This document shows positions 13,401-25,514 of a DNA stretch of 64,000 bases, in pieces. The position numbers and the translations under genes are program-made. This stretch comes from Nymphaea colorata (lineage: Eukaryota > Streptophyta > Magnoliopsida > Nymphaeales > Nymphaeaceae). The notes beneath the pieces were generated by a model, which searched no databases, was not told where the DNA came from, and worked only from the letters and a program-made list of their open reading frames with translations. How positions within the stretch are numbered: position 1 is the stretch's first letter; every line of letters starts with the position of its first letter. Location: assembly GCF_008831285.2 (NCBI RefSeq), contig NC_045141.1, positions 17,966,106 to 18,030,105 of the forward strand, read 5' to 3'.

Positions 13401-15004
13401 AACCATGGGCAGGGGCCTGTTTGGTTCTTAAAAGTGTTCTCTTTTTACAGTTGAGTTGGGGGCAGTCTGCTCTGCCAGTCTTGTGATGCCGTTCTCCTTT
13501 CAGGCTTGTCGGTTAGGCATCCACAGTTTGATATAACTGTGGATTTCAGATCCTCTCATATCTCAGATCTGTGAAGAATCAAATGAACCTTAGTTATGGA
13601 CAGTCGGAATGTCAAGCTTCTACAGAATTGATGTGCACAAAGCTCATCTCCTACTGGGAATCTCCAGTTCGGCGACTTAACTTTCAAACAAAAAGGGATC
13701 GGACGAAATTACAAATGTACAAGAAAGAGCGCTCTGTCTCAAAAACAGATAAAAATTTCGTGGGACGTTTTCAAGCGAATTATTTTCAGGAAGCAAATGC
13801 TCTGTATGTAGTTTTTTCTGGAAACTTTCTTGCTCTCGTGATGCTTGCAGGGTCTTTCTCTGTGTTCACTTGCGTAGGAACAAAGCAGAGGACTGGGGAT
13901 GGTTGCATAATCGATGCCAATTACATCAGTAACATCACCATTTCTTTTTGCACCGGAAAGGAGGCAGAGATCGACAGAAAGAGAGAGAGAGACCCTTAAA
14001 ATTCGCAACTCATAATCTCCTTCACCATCAATTAAATGGTGGCATTTTATGGAACTGCCCATGTAAATAATGGCGGACATGAAAGAGAAAAAGAAAATTA
14101 AAACGAATGATTTGGCAAGCCGGAGACTGAAAAGCTACCTGTAGAGAAGAAGGCCATATACGGCCGCCGAACACCCATTAAGACCTTCACAACTGTACTG
14201 CCTGATCGGTAAACGGTGCAACATTTTGTTCAGAATACGAATAATGGAAAAGGGAAGAGCTCCTGATAAAGTGTGCATAAATGGGAAATTTTTTTAAGGA
14301 GCCTTTTCGTTGGGTTGCTTCCATTACTTTATGAAGCCAAACAAATGAGGAAGCAAATATGTTTCTTTTTTGGCCGACCTTTTGTCAAAATGGACGTAAG
14401 GTCGCAACATGGTGTCCTCCTGTCCGCTAATGGAGTAACAATGCATTATATAACTTGTATTCAATTTATTTCATATTTAATTTTCATTTTGTAATAAAAA
14501 CTATTCTTGCAAGAGAGAGGGAGAGGGGGGGAGACCACAAAATTGCAAATTGATTAACAAAAGTGGGGGAGAACTTGTCACCAGAATTAAATATCTGGGC
14601 TTAAAACTGCAAGGTATTTAGTATTGGGTATTTTGTGAAATTTTTGTTCTGCATTCCATTTACCACACCTGTCATGGAATTTTTATTCTGAGCATCAAGA
14701 AGCTAACAGGTAAAATTTTCTTTTAGCATTGAAGTTCCATCTATTCAAGTGGAACTTTGATGTCAATACTAAAGTTCTATAATTGTTCTAAAACTCTCAG
14801 CACTAAAGTTCGGTGTTTATCTACAACTGCAACTTTCCACCAAATTTGAACTAGAGTTCCAACTCTACAAGAAAGTTGCATGTATTCAAACAGGCCCGTA
14901 AAATAAAAAGATCGGCAAGGAAACCGTATAAGAATGCAAAAGAGAAAGAAGTGAAGGATGAAGAATAGAAAAGGGAGGAGAGAGATAGCAAAAGGGAGGG
15001 CTAA

Positions 15005-15434
15005 TGTTTAGCTCATTCATTCGTTTTTACTTTCTTCTGCGAACACTGAAATTAGCACTTCGAGGTACGAAAACAGATCATATACTTTAAGGAAACAATA
15101 TATTAAATGGAAACTTCAGCTCTTGTTTAAGCGGCAAGATGAAATACTTTTCATGCTTACCAAAAAATCAATAACAGAATAAGGATAGCTGGTCCACCAC
15201 AATGAGCTCTTCATGGTAAACTGCCAACTTACTTCTCGAGTTGTCACGCACCACAAACCCGACAATCTCTCAAACTGATGGCAAGTCTAATTTTAAATAA
15301 AATTAATCTAAAAAAACTAAGGGAGACTATATTTTTGCACAAATTCTAATGAATACTTTTAAGTATTCTTTAATACATTTGTTTCATTTAGTAAATCACA
15401 TTTTAGGAAGAAAATCGAATGAATGAGCTAAACA
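15005..15434. mobile_element. Foldback/MITE-like element, 430 bp
   Basis: The 19-base end TGTTTAGCTCATTCATTCG (15005-15023) recurs as an exact inverted copy at 15416-15434. The interior is AT-rich and non-coding. Size and perfect terminal inverted repeats fit a non-autonomous DNA transposon. No clear target-site duplication is visible, so the superfamily cannot be assigned; another inverted arrangement of host repeats remains possible. Confidence 0.55.
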
Positions 15435-18400
15435 TACTCCGCTCACTTCTGTTGCATTTCCTCCATATTACTACAGGGATGTTGGTGTGCTAGACATTTG
15501 TAGCGGGTGGTTTGTCCCACAAAATATTTGAATCGAGCCAACTTCTCACGATGGTGCCTTGGTTTTGTTCTTTACGCTGTCTCCAGAAAAGGTGGCTGGT
15601 TGATCAGAGGCAACAGGGGGAGTTGTGTTGTTGCAGTTGCCTGCTGGACTGAATCCTCAGCTGACCAAATAGCATATTGGATTCTATTGGAACACCTAAA
15701 ATTCTTAAACGATCCACCGCACGAAGTGAAATGCATAATTCTTGAAGCTCTTGTAATTGTTTCCCACGGCAAACATTGACCCAAGATAAAATGACTTCAT
15801 CTGGCTGCGACCAATGATTAACATGTAGGTGCAACATTTTGCTAACTAGCTTGGTAGAATATTTTGTTTTTTTTTTCCTAATGTTTACTTAGAAAACCAC
15901 CTTCGACATAAAATCTCTACCCATACCCTTATACCCCCACAGTTGTTTTGATTTGCTTTAGAACCTGAGTGAAGTTCTTACGATACATCCTTTTAACTCA
16001 GATGTCTCATTGTCAATATACTAAATGGTAATGAACTGCTTGAATTGTTATCGCATTGAAATAGCTTGCTTCCTCTCGTTTATGTTTATGAGACGAGACG
16101 TGCATAGCTCTAAACTCACAGAGCTTATTTATCGTCAGATAAAGCAAAGGAAACTTATCTACCATGGACGAGACGCTGCCTAAATTAGTATTAAATTTAA
16201 ACTGCCTACTCAAACCAAGCAACTAACATGCATTTACGGTAGATTTCTTAATCAGAAGACATCAAATAGGTTTTCCATTGGAATAACCCAAAATCATCAC
16301 CCTTTTTCATCGGAATAGGCCAAAACTATCGCCCACGCCCAAACATTTGCAAGGAATTTAGATTAAAAAAAGTTACTTAAGTGGAATAACCAGAACATCG
16401 CAGCTTTTTTTGTAAAGCCATTCTTTTCAAGGCGGATCGACGGTAAGCTCCTGAACATCCTCAAAAGCACGAGAGTGGCAGGATCGCCGACTTCACAAAA
16501 CCACGCATGTTACAGCTCTATTTGCAGATGGCCTTTTGCAAACTAGATCATTTACGCGCCTGGAGATGACAAAGGCCATGTATAACCCAACAATAAAATC
16601 TCAAGGGTCTCGACAAGAAAACAGCAGCATTCAACCGCACGAATACAGCGGAAAAAGATGGTTCAACTCAACCCCACAACCGGTGAATGTGAAAGGCTCA
16701 AAGGATAAAAGAAGATAAGCACATGATTTGTTGTAACGATATCAAGGTGAACCAAGACAGGGACGACGTACCACACATATTAGTCGAACGCAAGCACCCG
16801 CACTATATGGTATATATGAAGCTGTGCAAATAATTTATACCCATTTATGAACTCATGGAACATAAAGCATGCGTTGCCAACCTTTGCCTTTTTGGGGACA
16901 GACGGTATCGGAAATAACATTGAAAAGAAATAAAGAGTGTGTGCATGTGTGTAAGCATGGGTATAGGAAGATATGCACATTGTTGTAACAAAATATTCAA
17001 CATAAAATGAAAGCGAGTGTGTGTGTGTTTGGTGTCAGGGAGAGGGTAAGAAAGAGGGACCGTATGCCAGATATAGTGATTCTTATGAAAAGCAAAAACA
17101 GAAATCTAACACTTTTCTGGTTGCCATTTTTAGCTCCAAGGAGAGTTTTGGAATTCACCAACAATCAAATCCAAAAGAGAAAAGGAAGAATCTGGCCTAA
17201 ATCATAAAGGATGAAAGAAGAATCATTACCACCAATAGCTTTAATGAGCATTTCATGGTTCTGTGAAAGCAATGATGAAACAACACCTGATGGAAGATCT
17301 TCTCATGGCATTAGAAATCAAAGAACCAAAGGTCGACTAGAAAGCTAATGATGCTTGATCACCAGGAAATTTCGTTTTAAAAGCCCATAACGACAATTCT
17401 TTGCATTCTTAGATAATGGCAACGTATGTTCTCTGCCACAGTAAAAAGGATGGGGAAAAAATTGAGCACATTAAAAGAGCAACATGAGCACCAAACAACA
17501 AAACAAACTCCTGAAGCACTTTTTATTCTTAAAAGCACACCTAGGCCCTCCTAGGCACTGGACAGCAACCTAAAACATTTAACTTAAGCAGTCCAAACTA
17601 TACAAGTATACTTACGATTTTTCATTTTGAAAGTTCAAATTTTTTGGAAATATCTTCCAGCATATCCAATTGCTGTACAGCTTTTTCAAAACCCCAGTTG
17701 GACCTTTTTTTCTATATCCTCTCTTCTTCTGTTGAATAGGACTATCTATGCCGCTATGCCCCCAGTTGGTGCTGCCTAAGCCCTGACTAAGCTTTCTCAA
17801 AGGTCTGCCATCAAGGGCCGCTAGTTCTTTTAACCAAATAGGCAACAAAAACACTTGAACCTTCAAATGAGTTACACAATTACTACTTAAATTTGGTACC
17901 TGTAAGAATACGGTGTAGGGATGAAAGCACGTAAAGGAAGTGAACAAAGCTCCAAGATCATTCAAACTAGAGAATAAGCCAGAAAAGGTCAAACAAGAAG
18001 CACACGTTTAGAATGTGCATGATGCACCACAAGAGCACATAGAAAGGATATATAATCTTACCAACTAAATTTCGAAAGGAGCATGTTTCAAAAGGGGCCA
18101 AATAGAAATACATGTCCAAGAAGGACAGAGGAGAGCTCCAACTTGGACCAGTCACTGGCTAGCCTAGCAACTTCACAGGACAGGCTATATCACATAGGCA
18201 CAACTGTGGAATGCAAGTGCAGGTGAACGTTCTGGAACAAGTGCAGCGCTTTAAAAAATATTAAGGGTGCAACAGTCGTATATAGTGCAGAACACGGCAT
18301 CTTTATTATCAATAGCAAAAAAATTTAGAAATGGTAAATAGCAAAGGCATAAAATGAAAATTGCCTAACAGATCAATCTAATAAATATGTGAGCTTATCA

Positions 18401-18485
18401 ATCATTTGACATCACCTAATTTGTGTCATGGTTAAGTCTAATATGCATAAATACACTTCAATAGCAGATTATTAGATTTGGTGGG
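15435..18485. other. Intergenic, no gene recognised
   Basis: AT-rich sequence. The longest frame is a 126-codon minus-strand frame at 17612-17992; its translation matches no family I know, and splice and start context do not support it. No RNA gene or clear repeat boundary seen. Confidence 0.5.
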
Positions 18486-18720
18486 TCAGAGCTAAACCTG
18501 TGCATATTCAAGGTGCAACACAGTGCAGCCAGCTCCTTGAACAGTTTGGGTTACATGGGGCACTCACTTCAGGAGTGCATGCATGTGCCCCTGTCCATAG
18601 CTTTAGTGAGCTGTGAGTCGGAGCAAAACCTGTGGCAGGTGCATCACAGGTGTAGCCCGGCTCCTTGAACAGTTTGGGTTACATTACTCACTTCAAGAGT
18701 GAGTGCAAGTGCCTGTGTGT
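18486..18720. repeat. Diverged tandem duplication, period ~125-132 bp
   Basis: Two copies in direct orientation. Shared landmarks are TCAGAGCTAAACCTGTG / TCGGAGCAAAACCTGTG (18486 and 18618), GCTCCTTGAACAGTTTGGG (18532 and 18660) and ACTCACTTCAGGAGTG / ACTCACTTCAAGAGTG (18562 and 18686). The offset shrinks along the repeat, showing small deletions in the second copy. Non-coding. Confidence 0.85.
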
Positions 18721-19502
18721 ATTATGTGTGAACATATAAAGCATGTATACATATATAAAAGAAAAATATGCACTTGAATTAGGGTATATCAGCAAAAACA
18801 AACAGTCGCAGCACCAACACTCACATCCAAGTCTTGTCACTTCATGTGTGGCAGCTTAAGGCCACGTTTGATGGCCAGGATTTTTTTGAGGGAGAATTTT
18901 TTCAGGGGAAAAAATCCACGGTAAACTGACATGAAGGTAAATTTTTCGTTTTCCTGTTTCAGGCCATGTTTGATGGCCTGGAATTTTTTTTCAGGGTAAA
19001 AAATCCTTAGTTTGATAAAACAGGAAAAATTTTTCATGGAAAAAATTATTGACCGTTACAACACACTGAGACATTCACTGGAGACACGAACAGACACAGA
19101 CCTACATATGAAAGAGCAAATATGTCAATGTAAGTATCTCATATCATCAATGCATAATACCAGAGATATGTCAGGATACCAGAGAAAACAGCCTCCTTCC
19201 GAGAAATAAGTAAGCAAACAAGAAAGAAAAGGAGATCAGGGAGAGACATCTGCCAAAGAGGAATGAATTTTCCACCTAAGTAGCAAGCGGACGGAGGCAG
19301 AGGCAGCTTTCTTTTAAATCTCTCTGCTGGCGATGGCTTCAGTTCAAGTAGGCACACAAGCTGCTCCGCCACTGTCACAGAGAGCTGTGAGCAAGAGGCA
19401 ACCTGCCGCACACTGCAGAAGGATGTGCCTCCCTTCTTTTGAAGCAAACCCGTCTCCCTTTTTATGAGGAAAAAAAGGCATCGATTAAAACCCTAGATGC
19501 TG

Positions 19503-19505
<3 letters not shown>

Positions 19506-19541
<36 letters not shown>
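19506..19541. repeat. (GA)n microsatellite
   Basis: About seventeen GA units inside the TIR element, just downstream (minus strand) of a candidate exon donor at about 19566. Confidence 0.95.
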
Positions 19542-19550
<9 letters not shown>

Positions 19551-19831
19551 GAAGAAGAAAACTCACCAGCAACCCCGATGCTGGTTGTTCCTATCCTCGG
19601 TCGAATCTTCTTCAATACCGGCAGGAAAGGGGGGGTCGTCATGGGGGAGAACAAGAAATAGGAAATCATGGTGAGAAGAGAAGAAAAGCTCGGAGAGAGA
19701 GGAAGAGGAAGCGAGGACGAAGAAGAGAGAATAACAGGGAGTGACAGGGAAGCGGTAGCAGGGGAGGGAAAGCTCGCGAGGTGGTCGGGGCGAGCGAGAA
19801 GAAGCCCTAACGGCCAAAAATTTTATGCAAG

Positions 19832-19897
19832 GGTAAATTTCCCTCGAAAAAAAGTCGGACCCTCCAGGGTCCGACTTTTTTTCGGGGGAAATTTACC
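19832..19897. repeat. 66-bp near-perfect palindrome
   Basis: Two 32-base arms with a two-base centre: GGTAAATTTCCCTCG, then a run of A and GTCGGACCCT, mirrored on the right with one mismatch. Such a structure would fold to a long hairpin in RNA. It sits near the right end of the TIR element and may be a subterminal foldback or a nested insertion. Confidence 0.85.
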
Positions 19898-20197
19898 TTC
19901 GATTTCATTATTTACCGCGGTAAAGTTACCGGTGTTTGATAACACCGGGAAAAGTCGTACATTTTTTTCTTTTTTCATCCACTGCACAGTATTTCCCCTG
20001 GCAATCAAACGTGGCCTAAATGTCATGTCCATGTGACATGAATTCAATTGTACATCAAATAAAGGTTTTCTAAAAGCCTGACTTGGGACCTACAAAGGAC
20101 GTGCATATACAATATGTATCACATGGGGCCTTCCACAAATGCAAATTTATAAGAAACTGAATCCTGGCTTTTAGAAACATGACAAACCTGACTGTCG

Positions 20198-20199
<2 letters not shown>

Positions 20200-20234
<35 letters not shown>
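20200..20234. repeat. (TC)n microsatellite
   Basis: About seventeen TC units. Confidence 0.95.
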
Positions 20235-20236
<2 letters not shown>

Positions 20237-21005
20237 ACTGGTGAATAGTCAATCAGGAAAGAGAGATACCATTGTCAGTGTATCACGTCCCTTTAGAAGT
20301 CAGGATCTAACTTTCCTACATTCATACAAAGTGTCTGCCCAGAGCCACCAAATTCCCACCACCAGAAGAAAAGGGTCCTAAGCAAGTTAAAGGTAGTACA
20401 TGCCTTGAAGATGTGTACATGTGTATCTCTCATGTTGCCATGACAAAAGGCATTCTCTAATAAACAGCACATCCATTATTTGCTGTTAAACTGACAATAA
20501 CCCTGATCTTGTTTATATTTGATAGAAGAGAAAATAACTGATGAGATTTACTATATAGAACTGATAGTAGTTTTTCTCAAGCTTAATTTTAAACCTAAAG
20601 TAACTCATTCGTGCCAAGTTTTAGAGCATATACTCATTTCCACCAAGAGGTTTTTGTCCACAATATCTCTAACCATTATTCTTTTCAAGTGTCTCCATTT
20701 TACCATGCAGTGCCTGTCTCCACTTGCTTTGCAGCATACAATCAATATTTCCATGAATTACATTTGTTCTACACTTTGCTACCAACAGTTCATAGGTCCT
20801 GAAGGTAGAGGTATAAAATATAAATTAGCATATGAGATGAAAAATACCCATGCTTTCCTTTTTTTTTTCTCTTGGTGCCATAGCCCATAGGGAGGTTATG
20901 TGACTTCTGTCTAAATTGGTAAAATAAAGGATGAGCTTTCAAACACTTCATGAGGGATGAATTACTGATCCCTAAGATGATTCCATGGATATTATGGAAC
21001 ATAGG

Positions 21006-21378
21006 CTATGTCACACGGGTGCGGATGCGATACGGGTGCGGATACGGGGATACGGGTGCGGATACGGCAATTTTCATCTTTTTTGGATACGCGGACACGG
21101 CTACATTAAATATTAAAAAAATGATAAGATTAAAAAAAAACATTAAATTAATAGTTCACTCTTACAATCTTGTTAGAAAATGTGTTTTATCACAAAAGTA
21201 CTGAATATCTGAAAGGATTGTTCATGGAAATAATTGGATGCATCATAAAAAATTGATAAAATGAAAAAAAAAACATTAAATTAATGACTTTTATTTTTTG
21301 CCGTGTCCGCACCCGTATCCCCGTGTCCGCGTGTCGACACGGATACGTGGGCTATTTTGCCGTGTCCGTGTGACATAA
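21006..21378. mobile_element. MITE with 8-bp target duplication and internal minisatellite, 373 bp
   Basis: Terminal inverted repeats CTATGTCACACGG (left) and TTATGTCACACGG (right, inverted) are flanked by the direct repeat AACATAGG (20998-21005 and 21379-21386). The subterminal regions carry short tandem units built from GTGCGGATACGG on the left, with complementary CCGTGTCCGCACCCGTATCC on the right, so the ends form one long imperfect inverted repeat. The centre is AT-rich. The 8-bp duplication fits hAT; Mutator-like (9 bp) is the alternative. There is no coding capacity. Confidence 0.8.
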
Positions 21379-21386
21379 AACATAGG

Positions 21387-24300
21387 TCATGCATCACAGC
21401 CTCTCCCTTCACCTAGCATAGGTCCAAATTTTTTGAGTTTCTTATATGTAACAACAAAATTACCAGTAGGCAGAGTATCAAGCATGTGATGAACTCCAAA
21501 GATAAATGTGGTATTGAACTTGAACAATTTGAAACTTAAGTTAAACAGCTTATATGAAGTAGCACCGAGAAACCTTTATTATTAAATATTAAGTCATAAA
21601 ACCTATGTCCCATTATGAGAGGGTGTAACTATAACCTAACAAGAGCACCTCACAACTCATGTGTCAAGTTCATCCCTGACATGAACAGATGTGTGCACCC
21701 AAGATCATGAGAATCATATGAAACCTTCCCCCCTGAGGATGCAAAACCCATAAAAGGTTCACTCATTCAGAATGCAAAAATGATGTGCACTATAAGGTAC
21801 TAGAGTTATTAGAGCATCTATTTTTGGATTTTTAGAACAAGGCCCAACATATTAAAAAGAACAAAAACAAGTGACAGTGTCATTATAAGATGACTTATCC
21901 TTCTCTCACACTCGTAGACAGGCTGCTTAGTCCAAGGATCACAACCACTTACATTGTGTAATAGCTAGACTAATGAAATATTTGGCTTCTATTGCTTAAC
22001 ATCAATAACTTAACTGATGCACAAGAATATTGATTTAGTAGGCACTTCTTAATCTTGCTCTGCAGACAATAGTCAACGACTCATCCTTGTACAGAATTAT
22101 CACGAAAAGGGTAAACTACCTCTGACTATTCATAAATGCAATAGAAATAGTATCTCATTTGAATGCAGCAACCCTGAAAATATCTTTCCATAAACTTGAC
22201 ACTTTTGAACAAGAGTAATGGGCCAAAGACCTTTATTATTCATCACTCTGTAATAAAAATATCTTCTTTTGACAGTATTAGGCCTCACTGAAGTATCTAT
22301 GCTTATTAAGCTCATGAAAGTGAGAATTTGTTGCAGGATATATCTCATACTCTCAGTTAGATCCAATTGCAAACTAGGTTACATGGATATGGCTGATGAT
22401 CCAGCCATTAACTTTATTAGAGGAGATGAAAAAGGAGCCAAAATGAAGTATTTGTATACTATAGGTCATAAATGGCAAGCATTCAAGACAAGGATGAGAA
22501 GGATCAACAGACCCTCTCTCGGTTTCTTTGAAAGGAATAGCGGAGAATGAGAGAAGAGACGAGGGAGAAAGGGGGCAGACAAGGGATTGAGAAATAGAGC
22601 AAGAGAAGAATGGTCTTCTTCACTTATTTCAAAAATTTTGGTTTAGAATAGAAGTTTACTTCGCTTCTTTGTTAATTTGTGATAGAAAAATCTGGTTTTA
22701 TCAGTCTTAGCATGTAATTTTTGATAGAAATGATATTTCTGGTCCATAGAGGGCTGAATGGGATATATCATATACGGTTGAGTTTTTGAGGGCTGTTTCT
22801 TTGAATTTAGGTGTTGATCGATAATGATAGAAGTTTGAGCACAGAATGTTTGGGAAGGAGAGCAATTTTAGTTCTGAAATTTTTCTGGTAGGGCTGTAGC
22901 TGTACAGTTCCTTGTTACGTCCTAACGAAGGCTAATTTGAGAATAAGAAGGGGTTTTCCTAATCGTGTATGTGCTGTTCCCATTTGGGCAGCGTACTTGA
23001 AGGGTTATGGTTGGCGAGGCTGCTGGTCGTGTAAGAGGATTAGGTTAAGATCCTTGATGAAGAATGCTAACTGCATCTATTATTTATTTGTTTAGGTGGG
23101 CTGGACCACGAAAACGCACCAAGGACGTGCCCAGAGAACATACTAAATAGTGTTGTACTTGTACCAGCTGTAACATGAGTATAGTGGCTTCACTATTTGT
23201 GACCTCTTGGACTGTCTTGGACAGAGAATATGCAAACAGAATATGAAATAAAGTAAATAAATCAAATCGCTTGACATGCAGACATTCGGTCCATGAGAAA
23301 GCAGAAGAAGGAAAGCACCTGAACAAACTCAAATATTAACTACTCTTGATTCTAGGCCTTCGATTATCTAATAGCAAGTAAGCTAATTTATTCATAGGAG
23401 ACTCAACAGTCTTAAAAGATAGTTTAAACATGCTACAAGATTAAGTACCCAACCATGACAATCATTGAAAGGCACTGACAAAATGGTGAAGACATGCTCT
23501 GGCACTTACCCCAGGGAAAAAAAAAGACAATAAAAGCTGTCTTCATTTAGTGAAGTTTCCCCTTCAACATTGGCTTCTCTCATTACTGATCTCTTGACTT
23601 GATGATACTATTCCTTTCCAACATAAAATTTATAAAGACTGAGGCTGACAAAATCTCTGTCATCAAATCTATTATTCCTGATACTGTAAACAGTCCTCAA
23701 AATGTTTATTTGCATTATCTTTTCTCATTCCATACATTATCATGCATATTGCACTTGCTTCTAAAAAGCCACATATTTCATCTAAATCTTTAACTAGGAC
23801 ACTTGAGCTATGGTAAGAACTGCTTCATGAGGATGTTGGGACTTTCAAGAAGAAGAGAATTTTGATGGCCATTTTGGGATTGAACTCAGAGCAAGTGGTA
23901 CTCACGAAAATGAGCATGAAAAGTGAGGAAAAAAGTCAGCCGCCATAAATATAACCAACAATGGCATTGGCATGAATTACTAGGTCAACGTTTGCATTAT
24001 TGTTCCTATTGCTACGAGAAGGACAGGAAGGGATGCCTCAGAAAAAGGGTTTAGCAGTTCAAGGAGAGAAGTAGGCAGCTATTTCCTTCTTCAGATGAAG
24101 CCTAATGCTGAAAATAACATTAGATCCTAGATGGCATCTAACTAGATGATCAAGCAAAAATGTTAAGTAGTAATACGTGGCTATTTCTTTTTCATGGACC
24201 TGCACATCATTTAATGTGGCACACATCTCAAACTATGTTTTATCATCATGGGTAGCACAAGGTTGAGCTATATAATGCCTATTAGGCTATTACAATGTAT

Positions 24301-25514
24301 TAAAGAGCACACATTGAAGCAAGTTGTTTCAAAAGTAGAGCAACGGCACAGTAAAATTTATGAGGATCAATTACGAGCTGCATCATTATAGCCAATGGAT
24401 GTATAGAAAGAATAGGCAATATAAAATTATAAATCGTTAAATTTTTCATCTCTTGTCTAAGAGAAATTGTGCTCCTTTCTCAAACTCTGATATTTTCTCT
24501 TTTAATTCCTTCGTATGACATCTTGATACAGCTAAAGTCAATTAAATGTTTCTAAAGTTCATTTTCAATTATTTCTTTCCACGCTACCTACAAATTCTAA
24601 TACTTCAATATGCTATATACTTCTGCATCTAGGAAACAAACTACGCCATATAAAAAAAAAATTGAAATCTGATGGACATCGACAAGCTGGATCTGATGCA
24701 CAAGCTCCATTGCAAAGAGGAGTAAAAGAATAAGGAAAAGAAAGTAAATAAACATCAGACAAAGCACTAAATGAGCAGCTAGTTTACCACACACTACCGT
24801 TCAGGATGAGAAACTTAAGTTACATAAACGGTTAGCACAATTGTAAACCTAATTCTGACAATTATGTCAACACATGTAATTTAACAAGACAAGCCTTCAA
24901 TAAATTGGGCTATGATAAATCAAAAATATGCTTCACACCTAAAAGAGAGAAAGAAACAAGACGGCAGACGATTAAATCAATAGAAAAGAAAATAATCCAA
25001 CAATATAATGATTACAAGCAAGAAAGCACGGCCGACTTTATCAGCCATCACAAACAAAACACAACTCAGTTTCCATAAGAAGTGTCCCAGAGTCTCAGAC
25101 ATCAGATTCAAAGAAACGAGAGATGCTCTGTCAGTTTCCATGTATTACAGTGTTGAAGTATCAAATTTGGTCTTCACAGTGTTACTATACGTGCCAAAAG
25201 CACAAGCCTTTCAAAATTTTCAGATACACCTCTGAAACAATTTGGCAAAGTAAAAATTCAGGGAAATAAACTCTTCCCGTGTCCTCAAAAGTTCCTCAAT
25301 TTATTAAAGGGACACTTGAGACTCTTTTATGGTTGCCCATCACAGAGAAAGAATTATTGATAGACAGTTATAGGTCAGTATCTACAGCAGAACCAACTAC
25401 CAATAGGAACAGGATCCGCATAAGAGAACAGAACATAAATTTAAGGTAAAGACCCATATCCTTCTTTTCCTCTTCCAGAAGAATTTGACAGGAGATAAGA
25501 GAAGATTCGTGCCA
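21387..25514. other. Intergenic, no gene recognised
   Basis: AT-rich sequence without convincing frames or RNA genes. The last ~200 bases should be the TIM23 3' UTR: a minus-strand AATAAA lies at 25300-25305, about 210 nt past the stop. Confidence 0.5.

Larger units (their letters stand above)
4876..15004. other. Intergenic, no gene recognised
   Basis: About 10 kb of AT-rich sequence upstream of the kinase gene. Open frames reach at most about 140 codons (13571-13999, plus) and none resembles a known family or carries clear splice sites. It holds the kinase promoter (first few hundred bases), several (CT)n and (AT)n tracts and a second tRNA-like SINE head. A GGGGCCTGTTTGG motif at 13416, typical of TIR-transposon ends, may mark another degraded element. 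Confidence 0.6.
18860..20016. mobile_element. TIR element with TAA target duplications (PIF/Harbinger-like), 1157 bp
   Basis: The left end begins GGCCACGTTTGATGGCCAGG and the right end, inverted, begins GGCCACGTTTGATTGCCAGG. Both ends are flanked by TAA (18857-18859 and 20017-20019). A three-base TAA/TTA duplication with GGCC(A/C)xGTTTG-type ends is characteristic of PIF/Harbinger elements. No transposase frame is present, so it is non-autonomous. A second copy of the left end (GGCCATGTTTGATGGCCTGG) lies inside at about 18962. The interior holds an (AG)n tract, a 66-bp near-perfect palindrome, and a minus-strand stretch (about 19140-19820) that looks like 5' UTR plus a first exon of a host gene. 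Superfamily assignment is inferred from ends only. Confidence 0.65.

Noticed and set aside
13571-13999. Plus-strand frame of about 142 codons
   Set aside because: No recognisable domain and no gene context; left out as a gene.
13416-14896. Possible 1.5-kb TIR element between GGGGCCTGTTTGG and an inverted GGGCCTGTTTGAA
   Set aside because: Ends match for only about 11 bases and no target-site duplication is visible; the two motifs may belong to separate decayed elements.
17612-17992. Minus-strand frame of about 126 codons
   Set aside because: Some leucine-rich spacing suggested an LRR relic, but there is no consistent repeat pattern.
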